34,464 nt of DNA from Lachnospiraceae bacterium (GTDB lineage: Bacteria; Bacillota; Clostridia; Lachnospirales; Lachnospiraceae): contig JAQVCQ010000007.1 of assembly GCA_028689715.1 (NCBI GenBank), forward strand, positions 18,981 through 53,444. The letters are read 5' to 3'. Position numbers and translations under genes: made by a program. Under the pieces are notes generated by a model. It had not been told where the DNA came from, ran no database searches, and saw nothing but the letters and a program-made list of their open reading frames with translations. Shown here piece by piece: positions 7,904-15,403 of this stretch (its first letter is position 1; the number at the start of each line of letters is the position of its first letter).

Positions 7904-9397
7904 ATGTATATGAAATCACAAAAGAAACCAAGAATCGGACTCTATTCCTGCGGCCTGCGCTGCTACTGGAATCAGTTCGACGGCTTAAAAGAAAGACTGA
8001 TCGGATATGGAGCTTTTATAAAAGAAAAAATGGAGGAGCTGGGTGCCGAAGTATTTTATTATGAAATGGTAGATGCGGATGATGCGGGAATTGCAGCAGG
8101 TGAGTTTTTTAATCAGGCAAATGTTGATCTGGTCTTTGCACATGCTGCAACGTACGTTACAAGTGCATCGATTCTGCCTGTACACCAGATCTGTAAGGCG
8201 CCTGTTGTAATTTTGAACCTTCAGCCGGCTGCACAGATCAATTATGAAGCTACGACTACAGGAGAATGGCTGGCTCATTGTGGGGCATGTCCGGTTCCGG
8301 AGCTGACCAACGCATTTCATCGCGCAGGCATCTCCTCTTATGTAGTAAATGGTCTACTGGGTCTGAATAAAACACCAGACATCTCGCTTGCAAATGAAGT
8401 GACAGCAGACAGACCTGAAGCCGTCAAAGCCTGGAAACAGATCGAGGAATGGATCCTGGCTGCAAAAGTCAAAAGAAATTTACAGGGAGCCAGGTTCGGA
8501 TTCCTTGGGAACACATACAGTGGCATGCTTGACATGTATAGTGACTTCACCATGTTCCAGGCGCAGACAGGTGCACAGATACAGGTACTTGAAATGTGCG
8601 ATCTGGACAGGATGTTAAGAGAAGTAACAGACAGAGAGATTGGTGAAAAATTAAAAGAAATCGGAGAATTTTTCGTGATCAGTGAAAAATCTTCTTCAGA
8701 TCCGCTGGCTAAAAAACCGACGAGTGAACAATTGGAATGGTCTGCACGTGTTGCAGCTGCACAGGAAAAACTTGTAAAAGAATTTGACCTGGATGCACTG
8801 ACTTATTATTATCACGGCGCGCCGGGAAATGAGTACGAAAAGATTCAGGGTGGTTTTATAGTGGGTCATTCACTACTTACGGCATCGGGCATTCCATGTG
8901 CCGGTGAAGGAGATCTTAAAACAAATCTTGCCATGAAGATCTGTGATCTGGCAGGACGAGGCGGAAGCTTTTGTGAGATTGTTGTAACAGATTATGAGGA
9001 CGGAACGATCCTGATGGGGCATGATGGACCATTTCATCTGAAGATCGCGAAAGGGAAACCCATTCTGAGAGGTATGGGGCTGTATCATGGCAAACAGGGA
9101 ACTGGTGTGTCTGTTGAAGCGAAAGTACGTACTGGTGAAATTACAAATCTTGGTTGTACCCAGACAGTTGACGGCAAATTAAAACTGATCATAACAGAAG
9201 CAGAATCTACAGACGGTGCGATCATGGCAATTGGCAATACGCAGACTCCTGTAAAATTCGGTCAGGATCCTGACAGCTACATGGATGCATGGTTCGAGCA
9301 GGCACCAACTCATCATTTTGCAATGAGTGTAGGTCACAACCGTTCCTTATTTATCAAAACAGCACAGCTCCTTGGGATAGAAACTGTAACAGTCTGA
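7904..9397 (+). CDS. L-fucose/L-arabinose isomerase-family protein (probable 6-deoxyhexose isomerase)
   Basis: A 497-residue cytoplasmic aldose-ketose isomerase homologue. The C-terminal half preserves the metal-binding arrangement of the AraA/FucI superfamily: Glu335 (AGEGDLKT), Glu358 (FCEIVVTDYED), His373 (MGHDGP) and the HH pair 470-471 (THHFAMSVGHNR). No canonical rhamnose isomerase RhaA is present, so this protein is the candidate for rhamnose to rhamnulose and/or fucose to fuculose. The start at 7904 is chosen over the in-frame ATG at 7856 because GGAGGAG lies seven bases upstream and the earlier codons overlap a hairpin sequence. A terminator follows. Exact substrate is unknown; arabinose is less likely from context. 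Confidence 0.8.
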   Translation: MYMKSQKKPRIGLYSCGLRCYWNQFDGLKERLIGYGAFIKEKMEELGAEVFYYEMVDADDAGIAAGEFFNQANVDLVFAHAATYVTSASILPVHQICKAPVVILNLQPAAQINYEATTTGEWLAHCGACPVPELTNAFHRAGISSYVVNGLLGLNKTPDISLANEVTADRPEAVKAWKQIEEWILAAKVKRNLQGARFGFLGNTYSGMLDMYSDFTMFQAQTGAQIQVLEMCDLDRMLREVTDREIGEKLKEIGEFFVISEKSSSDPLAKKPTSEQLEWSARVAAAQEKLVKEFDLDALTYYYHGAPGNEYEKIQGGFIVGHSLLTASGIPCAGEGDLKTNLAMKICDLAGRGGSFCEIVVTDYEDGTILMGHDGPFHLKIAKGKPILRGMGLYHGKQGTGVSVEAKVRTGEITNLGCTQTVDGKLKLIITEAESTDGAIMAIGNTQTPVKFGQDPDSYMDAWFEQAPTHHFAMSVGHNRSLFIKTAQLLGIETVTV

Positions 9398-9422
9398 ATA
9401 AAAAAATAGATTCATATAGTTT

Positions 9423-9478
9423 AAAATCTCCACATGCAGAGAGGGATGAAAATCTTGAGAACATGTGGGGATTTTTTT
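9423..9478 (+). terminator. Rho-independent terminator after the isomerase gene
   Basis: Bases 9423-9436 and 9462-9475 pair over 14 positions (one G-U), with CTCCACATG opposite CATGTGGGG in the core, a 25-base loop and a run of seven T at 9472-9478. It separates the isomerase transcript from the microcompartment operon. Confidence 0.7.
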
Positions 9479-9510
9479 GCATGTTTCTCCTTTGATTTAT
9501 TGGTATTGTG

Positions 9511-9539
9511 TTGACATTAAAGAAATGCGAGGATATAAT
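9511..9539 (+). promoter_or_regulatory. Consensus sigma-A promoter of the microcompartment operon
   Basis: TTGACA at 9511-9516, a 17-base spacer and TATAAT at 9534-9539 match the housekeeping consensus at every position. Transcription should start near 9546, leaving a purine-rich leader of about 68 bases with repeated ACAAA elements before the ribosome binding site AAGGAAG. A promoter this strong must be held off by a repressor when sugar is absent; the DeoR-family protein at 22453 is the obvious candidate, though no clear palindromic operator is visible here. Confidence 0.85.
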
Positions 9540-9613
9540 TAACAAAGAGAAAAGACAAAACAACATAAACAAACAAAAATAGAAATAGAGTAGAAACAGT
9601 AGAAAGGAAGAGT

Positions 9614-12139
9614 ATGAGTAAATATTTTGACAGTGAAATCAAAAAGTCCCCACGTATTACACAGTTAGTCGATGATTTATATGATCATCTTCCGGTCATA
9701 GAATCAGACAGAGCAAGGCTATTGACAGAATCTTATCAGATGACTGAAAACGAACCGATCATACTAAGACGTGCAAAAGCTTTTTTGCATATCTGTAAAC
9801 ATATTCCGATCACGATCAGAAGAAGTGAACTGATTGTAGGAAGCGCCACAAAAAGTGCGAGAGGATGTCAGGTCTTCCCGGAATTTTCATTCTCATGGTT
9901 AGAAAAAGAGTTCGATACGGTAGAAACAAGGTCAGCAGACCCTTTCTTTATTGCAGAAGAAACAAAAAAAGAACTGAAAGAGATCTATCGCTACTGGGAA
10001 GGTAAGACCACAAGTGAACTGGCACTTTCCTATATGGCACCGGAAACGATCACAGCGATGGAACATAATATATTTACTGTGGGCAATTATTTTTATAATG
10101 GTGTTGGTCACGTAACAGTCTGCTATGACAAAATTTTAGAATCAGGATTTGAAGGAATCAGACAGGAAGCACAGGATGCATTGGATGATCTTCGGGTCTC
10201 GGATGGAGATTATCAGACCAGGAGTGCATTTTTACAGGCTGTGATCATCAGCTGTGAGGCAGCGATGTATTATGCGGCAAGATATGCACAACTTGCACTG
10301 CAGGAAGCGCAGAACTGTAATGATGAGACTAGAAAAAAAGAACTTCTTTTAATCGCATCGAACTGTTCAAGAGTTCCAGCAAATGGAGCTCAGAGTTTTC
10401 ATGAGGCCTGTCAGTCATTCTGGTTCGTGCAGATGCTGTTACAGGTCGAATCCAGTGGACATTCCATTTCACCGGGTCGTTTTGACCAGTATATGTATCC
10501 TTACTACAAAAAAGATCTCGATACCGGGCTTCTTACAAGAGAGTTCGCACAGGAGCTGATCGACTGTATCTGGGTCAAATTAAATGATCTGAATAAAGTA
10601 AGAGATGCCGCATCTGCCGAAGGGTTTGCAGGATACAGTCTGTTCCAGAATCTGATCGTAGGAGGGCAGGATTCACAGGGAAGAGATGTGACCAATGATC
10701 TATCCTTTATGAGCATTGAAGCTTCCATGCATGTATTTCTGCCACAGCCATCTCTTTCGATCCGCGTCTGGAATGGTTCTCCGCATGAACTGCTGATGAA
10801 AGCAGCTGTGCTGACAAGAACAGGAATTGGATTGCCGGCATATTACAATGACGAAGTGATCATTCCATCCCTGATCAGCAGAGGACTGACACTGGAAGAT
10901 GCAAGAGATTACAACATCATTGGATGTGTGGAACCGCAGAAGGCTGGTAAGACAGAAGGCTGGCATGATGCTGCATTCTTCAATATGTGTCGCCCGCTGG
11001 AAATGGTATTTTCCAATGGGATGGAGAACGGAGTCAGGGTCGGTCCGCAGACAGGACGCGTTGAAGATATGAAGAGTTTTGAAGAGTTCTTTGATGCCTA
11101 CAAAAAACAGATGGACTATTTCATTGAACTACTGGTCAATGCAGATAATGCAATAGATGTGGCACATGCTGTTCGTTGTCCTCTTCCATTCTTATCCGGT
11201 ATGATCGATGACTGTATCAGGCGCGGAAAAAGTGTTCAGGAAGGTGGCGCTGTTTATAATTTCACAGGACCACAGGGATTTGGAATTGCAAATATGGCGG
11301 ATTCCATGATCGCGATCAAAAGGCTCGTATTTGAAGAAAAGAAAATCACGCTGGAACAGCTGAAACAGGCTCTGAAAGACAACTATGGTAAGGGAATCGA
11401 TCCTGCCATGGCACAACAGATCACGACAGAAGTTGTAAAAAAACTTGTAGAAGCAGGAAATCAGGTTGGAGAAGCTGAGATTACACAGATCTTTAAAACA
11501 GCTTTGCAGGGCGGTGTATCCGAAAAGCAAAAAGCAGAATATGACAGACTGCTTGAACTGATAGAGGAAATCCCCAAATTCGGGAATGACATAGAAGAAA
11601 TCGATCTGTTTGCAAGAGAAGTGGCTTATACCTATTCCAGACCAATGGAGAAATACTTCAATCCTAGAGGTGGTCAGTTCCAGGCAGGACTGTATCCGGT
11701 ATCTGCCAACGTACCGCTCGGTGCGCAGACAGGAGCAACACCGGATGGAAGGCTGGCATTTACCCCGGTCGCAGATGGTGTTTCCCCAAGTTCGGGAAAA
11801 GACACGCATGGACCTACAGCAGCAGCTAATTCAGTTTCAAAACTAGATCATTATATTGCATCCAATGGAACACTATTCAACCAGAAATTCCATCCGACCG
11901 CACTTTCAGGTCAAAGAGGGCTGGAGAATTTTGTCGCATTGATCCAGGCATATTTTGAACAAAAAGGAAGTCACATTCAGTTCAATGTTGTAAGTCGTGA
12001 CGTCTTACTGGATGCGCAGAAAAATCCTGATCAGTACAAAGGACTGGTTGTCAGAGTAGCAGGCTATAGTGCACTTTTTACAACATTATCCAGATCGCTG
12101 CAGGATGACATCATAGCCAGAACAGAGCAGGGACTCTGA
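9614..12139 (+). CDS. B12-independent propanediol dehydratase, glycyl radical enzyme
   Basis: An 841-residue pyruvate-formate-lyase-like enzyme that dehydrates 1,2-propanediol to propionaldehyde inside the microcompartment. The glycyl radical lies in RVAGYSA with Gly817, 24 residues from the end. The thiyl-radical cysteine is Cys438 in IIGCVEPQKAG with Glu440 two residues on; His166 (VGHVTV) and Asp452 (GWHD) complete the diol site. These positions agree with my recollection of the structurally described Roseburia inulinivorans diol dehydratase. No added targeting extension is visible at either end. The activase gene follows 17 bases downstream. Glycerol dehydratase is the main alternative, made unlikely by the aldolase and shell genes. 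Confidence 0.95.
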   Translation: MSKYFDSEIKKSPRITQLVDDLYDHLPVIESDRARLLTESYQMTENEPIILRRAKAFLHICKHIPITIRRSELIVGSATKSARGCQVFPEFSFSWLEKEFDTVETRSADPFFIAEETKKELKEIYRYWEGKTTSELALSYMAPETITAMEHNIFTVGNYFYNGVGHVTVCYDKILESGFEGIRQEAQDALDDLRVSDGDYQTRSAFLQAVIISCEAAMYYAARYAQLALQEAQNCNDETRKKELLLIASNCSRVPANGAQSFHEACQSFWFVQMLLQVESSGHSISPGRFDQYMYPYYKKDLDTGLLTREFAQELIDCIWVKLNDLNKVRDAASAEGFAGYSLFQNLIVGGQDSQGRDVTNDLSFMSIEASMHVFLPQPSLSIRVWNGSPHELLMKAAVLTRTGIGLPAYYNDEVIIPSLISRGLTLEDARDYNIIGCVEPQKAGKTEGWHDAAFFNMCRPLEMVFSNGMENGVRVGPQTGRVEDMKSFEEFFDAYKKQMDYFIELLVNADNAIDVAHAVRCPLPFLSGMIDDCIRRGKSVQEGGAVYNFTGPQGFGIANMADSMIAIKRLVFEEKKITLEQLKQALKDNYGKGIDPAMAQQITTEVVKKLVEAGNQVGEAEITQIFKTALQGGVSEKQKAEYDRLLELIEEIPKFGNDIEEIDLFAREVAYTYSRPMEKYFNPRGGQFQAGLYPVSANVPLGAQTGATPDGRLAFTPVADGVSPSSGKDTHGPTAAANSVSKLDHYIASNGTLFNQKFHPTALSGQRGLENFVALIQAYFEQKGSHIQFNVVSRDVLLDAQKNPDQYKGLVVRVAGYSALFTTLSRSLQDDIIARTEQGL

Positions 12140-12156
12140 TTGGAGAACAACAAAAA

Positions 12157-12948
12157 ATGAAAAACGAACTCTTACAGAAAAAGGGAAGAATATTTGATAT
12201 TCAACGATATTCCATTCATGACGGACCTGGAATCCGAACGATCGTATTCCTAAAAGGCTGTTATCTCAGATGTCAGTGGTGTTCCAATCCGGAATCACAA
12301 GAGTACGAGATCCAGACGATGATGGTCGCAGGGAAAACAAAGATCATTGGACGTGATGTCACAGTAGAGGAAGTTCTAGATGAAGTCAGAAAAGACATGC
12401 CCTATTATAGAAAATCCGGTGGAGGGATGACGCTTTCCGGAGGAGAAAGTTTATATCAGGCTGATTTTGCAGCGGCACTTCTATGCGAAGCACAGGAGAT
12501 GGGAATTAATACGGCAATAGAATCTACAGCCTGTACAGAATTCTCACAGGTAGAAAAAATTCTACCGTACCTGGATACGTTCTTACTTGATATCAAACAT
12601 ATGGATTCTGAAAAACACAAAAAACATACAGGTGTACCAAATGAAAGAATTTTAGAAAATGCAGCAAAAATCGCAAGAGTACACAAGAATCTGATCATCA
12701 GGGTGCCTGTCATACCGGGATTTAACAACACAATACCGGAAATTGAGCAGATCGCAGCATTTGCCGCATCGCTTCCAGATGTCAGAGAGATCCATCTGCT
12801 TCCCTATCACAGACTGGGACAGGACAAATATACAGGACTCGGAAGAAGTTATCTTCTTGACGGAGTTGAACCAATGAGTCTGGATGAGATGGAAAAATTA
12901 CAGGTAGCTGCATCAAAGAGCGGACTGCGGTGCCAGATAGGAGGATGA
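12157..12948 (+). CDS. Glycyl radical enzyme activating protein (radical SAM)
   Basis: A 263-residue radical S-adenosylmethionine enzyme that installs the glycyl radical on the dehydratase encoded just upstream. The [4Fe-4S] motif is Cys35-x3-Cys39-x2-Cys42 in GCYLRCQWC; GGGMTLSGGESLYQ follows at about 88-101. After the radical SAM motif the sequence passes straight to the next helix with no cysteine-rich ferredoxin insert, so it resembles the short pyruvate-formate-lyase activase rather than the longer two-cluster activases. The start has GGAGA 10 bases upstream. It ends one base before the next gene, so translation is coupled. Confidence 0.93.
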   Translation: MKNELLQKKGRIFDIQRYSIHDGPGIRTIVFLKGCYLRCQWCSNPESQEYEIQTMMVAGKTKIIGRDVTVEEVLDEVRKDMPYYRKSGGGMTLSGGESLYQADFAAALLCEAQEMGINTAIESTACTEFSQVEKILPYLDTFLLDIKHMDSEKHKKHTGVPNERILENAAKIARVHKNLIIRVPVIPGFNNTIPEIEQIAAFAASLPDVREIHLLPYHRLGQDKYTGLGRSYLLDGVEPMSLDEMEKLQVAASKSGLRCQIGG

Positions 12949-12949
12949 T

Positions 12950-13321
12950 ATGATCGATCAATATGATCATGATAACAAAGCCAGGATCATTCAGGAAATC
13001 GTACCCGGAAAGCAGATCACACTTGCACATGTGATTGCCAATCCGGATCTGGTGTTATATCAGAAGCTTGGACTGGATCCGGCAATGGACTATGCAAAAG
13101 GGGCGATAGGGATCCTGACTATGACACCCAGCGAGACGGCGATCATTGCAGCAGATATCGCATTGAAGGCATCCGGAGTTGAAATAGGATTTGTCGACAG
13201 GTTCAGCGGTACACTGATCACGACCGGGACAGTATCCCAGGTCGAAGAAGGGATTCGCGCGGTGATGGAATATTGTCAGGAAAAATTAAAGTATGCAGTT
13301 TGTGAAATCACAAAGACCTGA
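12950..13321 (+). CDS. Microcompartment shell protein, PduU/EutS type (circularly permuted BMC domain)
   Basis: A 123-residue hexamer-forming shell protein. The N-terminal RIIQEIVPGKQITLAHVIA is the leading strand segment characteristic of PduU/EutS. It forms a small beta barrel over the pore in known structures. A BMC core follows (AIGILTMTPSETAIIAADIALKASGVEIGFVDR ... GTVSQVEEGIRAVMEYC). The start follows GGAGGATGAT, overlapping the activase stop region. PduU has been reported to bind the N terminus of PduV, and a PduV-like GTPase is the next gene, which supports the assignment. Confidence 0.9.
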   Translation: MIDQYDHDNKARIIQEIVPGKQITLAHVIANPDLVLYQKLGLDPAMDYAKGAIGILTMTPSETAIIAADIALKASGVEIGFVDRFSGTLITTGTVSQVEEGIRAVMEYCQEKLKYAVCEITKT

Positions 13322-13353
13322 CAGTGGACAGGAAATGCGGATAGAAAGATCTT

Positions 13354-13851
13354 ATGAAAAAAATAATGCTGGTAGGAAGAAGTGGTTCTGGTAAAACCAC
13401 ATTAACACAGGCTCTGAAGGGACAAAAAATCACTTATCATAAAACACAATACATCAATCGTTATGATGTCGTGATCGATACACCGGGCGAATATATTGAA
13501 ACGAAAATGCTTGGTGGGGCGTTGGCACTCTATGCATATGAAGCAGATCTTGTTGGACTGCTTCTGAGTGCTACAGAACCTTTTTCGCTTTATAACCCAA
13601 ACATAACAAGTCTTGTGAACAGAGAAGTGATCGGGATCATCACACAGGCAGACAGGCCAGGTGCCAATCCGGAAATGGCCAGAAGATGGCTTGAGATCGC
13701 AGGATGCAGGAATATATTTATCGTCAATCCTGAGACCGGAGAAGGGATCGGAGAGCTCTTTACTTACCTGAAAGAAGAAGGAGATCTTCTTCCGTGGGAA
13801 AAACAAGATAAAACCAAAATAAAAACAACAAAAAACAAAGAAAATATTTGA
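13354..13851 (+). CDS. pduV: Microcompartment-associated small GTPase, PduV/EutP family
   Basis: A 165-residue P-loop protein with G1 GRSGSGKTT (8-16), G3 DTPGE and G4-like ITQAD, the usual pattern of the EutP/PduV family. The exact role is not established; PduV has been linked to positioning or movement of compartments. The C terminus is a short Lys/Asn/Thr-rich tail (KTKIKTTKNKENI) that looks disordered. It follows the PduU-like gene by 32 bases and its stop overlaps an internal promoter that drives the aldolase gene. Confidence 0.87.
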   Translation: MKKIMLVGRSGSGKTTLTQALKGQKITYHKTQYINRYDVVIDTPGEYIETKMLGGALALYAYEADLVGLLLSATEPFSLYNPNITSLVNREVIGIITQADRPGANPEMARRWLEIAGCRNIFIVNPETGEGIGELFTYLKEEGDLLPWEKQDKTKIKTTKNKENI

Positions 13852-13876
13852 CTTGCCATCATGATAATGGTAAAAT
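13848..13876 (+). promoter_or_regulatory. Internal operon promoter upstream of the aldolase gene
   Basis: TTGACT at 13848-13853, a 17-base spacer and TAAAAT at 13871-13876, preceded by TGG so that the -10 is also extended. The -35 overlaps the stop codon of the GTPase gene. It would boost the aldolase, dehydrogenases and main shell genes over the five genes upstream. No terminator separates them. Confidence 0.7.
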
Positions 13877-13921
13877 ACAAATAAATAAAAGATAAAACCA
13901 CATATACGAGGAGGATACAAC

Positions 13922-14737
13922 ATGTTATCGGAATATGAAATCAAGAAAGAGATCTGTGAAATTGGAAAAAGAATCTATGACAGAGGAATGGTAGCAGCAA
14001 ATGACGGAAATATCTCTGTCAAGTTAAATGATAATGAATTCTTATGTACACCTACAGGCGTCAGCAAAGGATTCATGACACCTGATTACATCTGTAAAGT
14101 AGACAAAAATGGTAAAGTGATCCAGGCAAATAAAGGATTCAAACCATCTTCAGAGATCAAAATGCACATGAGAGTTTACAAAGAAAGACCGGATGTTATG
14201 TCTGTTGTTCATGCTCATCCGATGTATGCAACAGGATTTGCGATCGCTGGTATTCCATTGACACAGCCAATCATGCCAGAAGCAGTCATTACACTTGGAT
14301 GTGTACCAATCGCAGAATACGGTACACCATCAACAGATGAGATCCCAGATGCAATTTCCAAATATTTACAGTACTATGATGCAGTTCTTCTTGAAAATCA
14401 TGGTGCACTTGCATATTCCGATTCACTTCTCGCTGCTTATCATAAAATGGAATCAGTAGAATTCTATGCAAAATTATTATACATCGCAAGACAGCTCGGT
14501 GGACCAAAGGAATTATCAGAAGCACAGGTTCAGAGATTATACGAGATCAGAAGACAGTTCGGTATGACAGGAAAACATCCTGCAGATGTCTGTGCAAGTT
14601 TGAAAGATGGAAAAACAAGCTGCCATACATGCGGAGCAGGCTGTTCAGGAGTAGCTTCTACACCTTCCAAAGACAGTGACTATGCACAGCTCGTAGCAGA
14701 AATCACAAAAACTGTCATGGCACAGCTGAACAAATAA
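13922..14737 (+). CDS. fucA: Class II L-fuculose-phosphate aldolase with C-terminal targeting extension
   Basis: A 271-residue zinc aldolase that cleaves fuculose-1-phosphate, and probably rhamnulose-1-phosphate, to DHAP and L-lactaldehyde. Zinc ligands His97 and His99 (VVHAHP) and His160 (LENHGA) and the catalytic Glu78 (PSSEIKMH) are present. The usual family length is about 215, and the extra 55 residues form a linker and then an amphipathic helix DYAQLVAEITKTVMAQLNK, a typical encapsulation peptide. The linker carries four cysteines (224, 234, 237, 241), the last three as CHTCGAGC. GAGGAGG precedes the ATG. No separate rhaD is present, so one enzyme probably serves both sugars. Confidence 0.92.
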   Translation: MLSEYEIKKEICEIGKRIYDRGMVAANDGNISVKLNDNEFLCTPTGVSKGFMTPDYICKVDKNGKVIQANKGFKPSSEIKMHMRVYKERPDVMSVVHAHPMYATGFAIAGIPLTQPIMPEAVITLGCVPIAEYGTPSTDEIPDAISKYLQYYDAVLLENHGALAYSDSLLAAYHKMESVEFYAKLLYIARQLGGPKELSEAQVQRLYEIRRQFGMTGKHPADVCASLKDGKTSCHTCGAGCSGVASTPSKDSDYAQLVAEITKTVMAQLNK

Positions 14738-14773
14738 TACAACTTTGATCAGAAAGAAATGAGGAGTAGGTTC

Positions 14774-15403
14774 ATGAGCAAAGAACTGGCAAAAATACTC
14801 CACGATCTTGATGGATTGACAAATTATATTGAGGCGCTGAGTGTTCTGACAGATGATCCCCATCTGTCAGACAATTTCAGGTATATGCAAAAGAAAACAA
14901 ATGACAGCAAGGCATACATTATTGAGACTGTTGTCAGGGATGTCTGTGGCAGTTACATCAGGAATGACAGAGATATTCCGACCAGACAGGATATCAGTCT
15001 TGAGGAAGCCATCGCTTTGATCAAAAAGATCGAAGAACGGGCAGCTTCCATGGAGATGAAGATCGTAACAGCAGTTTACAATTCTTCGGCAAGACCGGTA
15101 GCTGTACACTGTATGGATGATGCATATATTGCTAGTTTCGATGTTGCGGTCAATAAAGCATATACATCAGCGGCACTTAAGATGCCGACGAGTACTCTGA
15201 AACCTCTTTGCCAGCCAGGAGCACCACTTTACGGAATTCAGCACACCAACGAAGGGAAAATCGTTATTTTCGGTGGTGGAGAAGTTCTGATCCACAAAGA
15301 CAGACTGATCGGAGCGATTGGAGTCAGTGGTGGTACAGAGGAAGCTGACACTGCACTTGCAGAGTATGGAAGAAGCATGTTAGAGGAGGTTATGACGTGG
15401 TAG
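14774..15403 (+). CDS. GlcG/PduO C-terminal-domain-like microcompartment protein
   Basis: A 209-residue protein whose C-terminal part (about 80-205) matches the haem-degrading/GlcG (DUF336) fold also found as the PduO C-terminal domain: SLEEAIALIKKIEERA, PVAVHCMDDAYIASFDVAVNKAYTSAALKM, PGAPLYGIQHTNEGKIVIFGGG and IGAIGVSGGTEEADTALAEYG. The N-terminal 75 residues are a helical region with no cobalamin adenosyltransferase domain, consistent with a B12-independent pathway. The start at 14774 is chosen over ATG 14759 because GAGGAGTAGG lies between them. The stop overlaps the next start by seven bases. Function in compartments is not settled; cofactor or haem binding has been proposed for relatives. 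Confidence 0.8.
   Translation: MSKELAKILHDLDGLTNYIEALSVLTDDPHLSDNFRYMQKKTNDSKAYIIETVVRDVCGSYIRNDRDIPTRQDISLEEAIALIKKIEERAASMEMKIVTAVYNSSARPVAVHCMDDAYIASFDVAVNKAYTSAALKMPTSTLKPLCQPGAPLYGIQHTNEGKIVIFGGGEVLIHKDRLIGAIGVSGGTEEADTALAEYGRSMLEEVMTW

Noticed and set aside
11192-11809. A 205-codon minus-strand frame inside the dehydratase gene
   Set aside because: It is fully antisense to a conserved enzyme gene, has no family features, and its cysteine- and phenylalanine-rich translation is typical of a complement-strand shadow.
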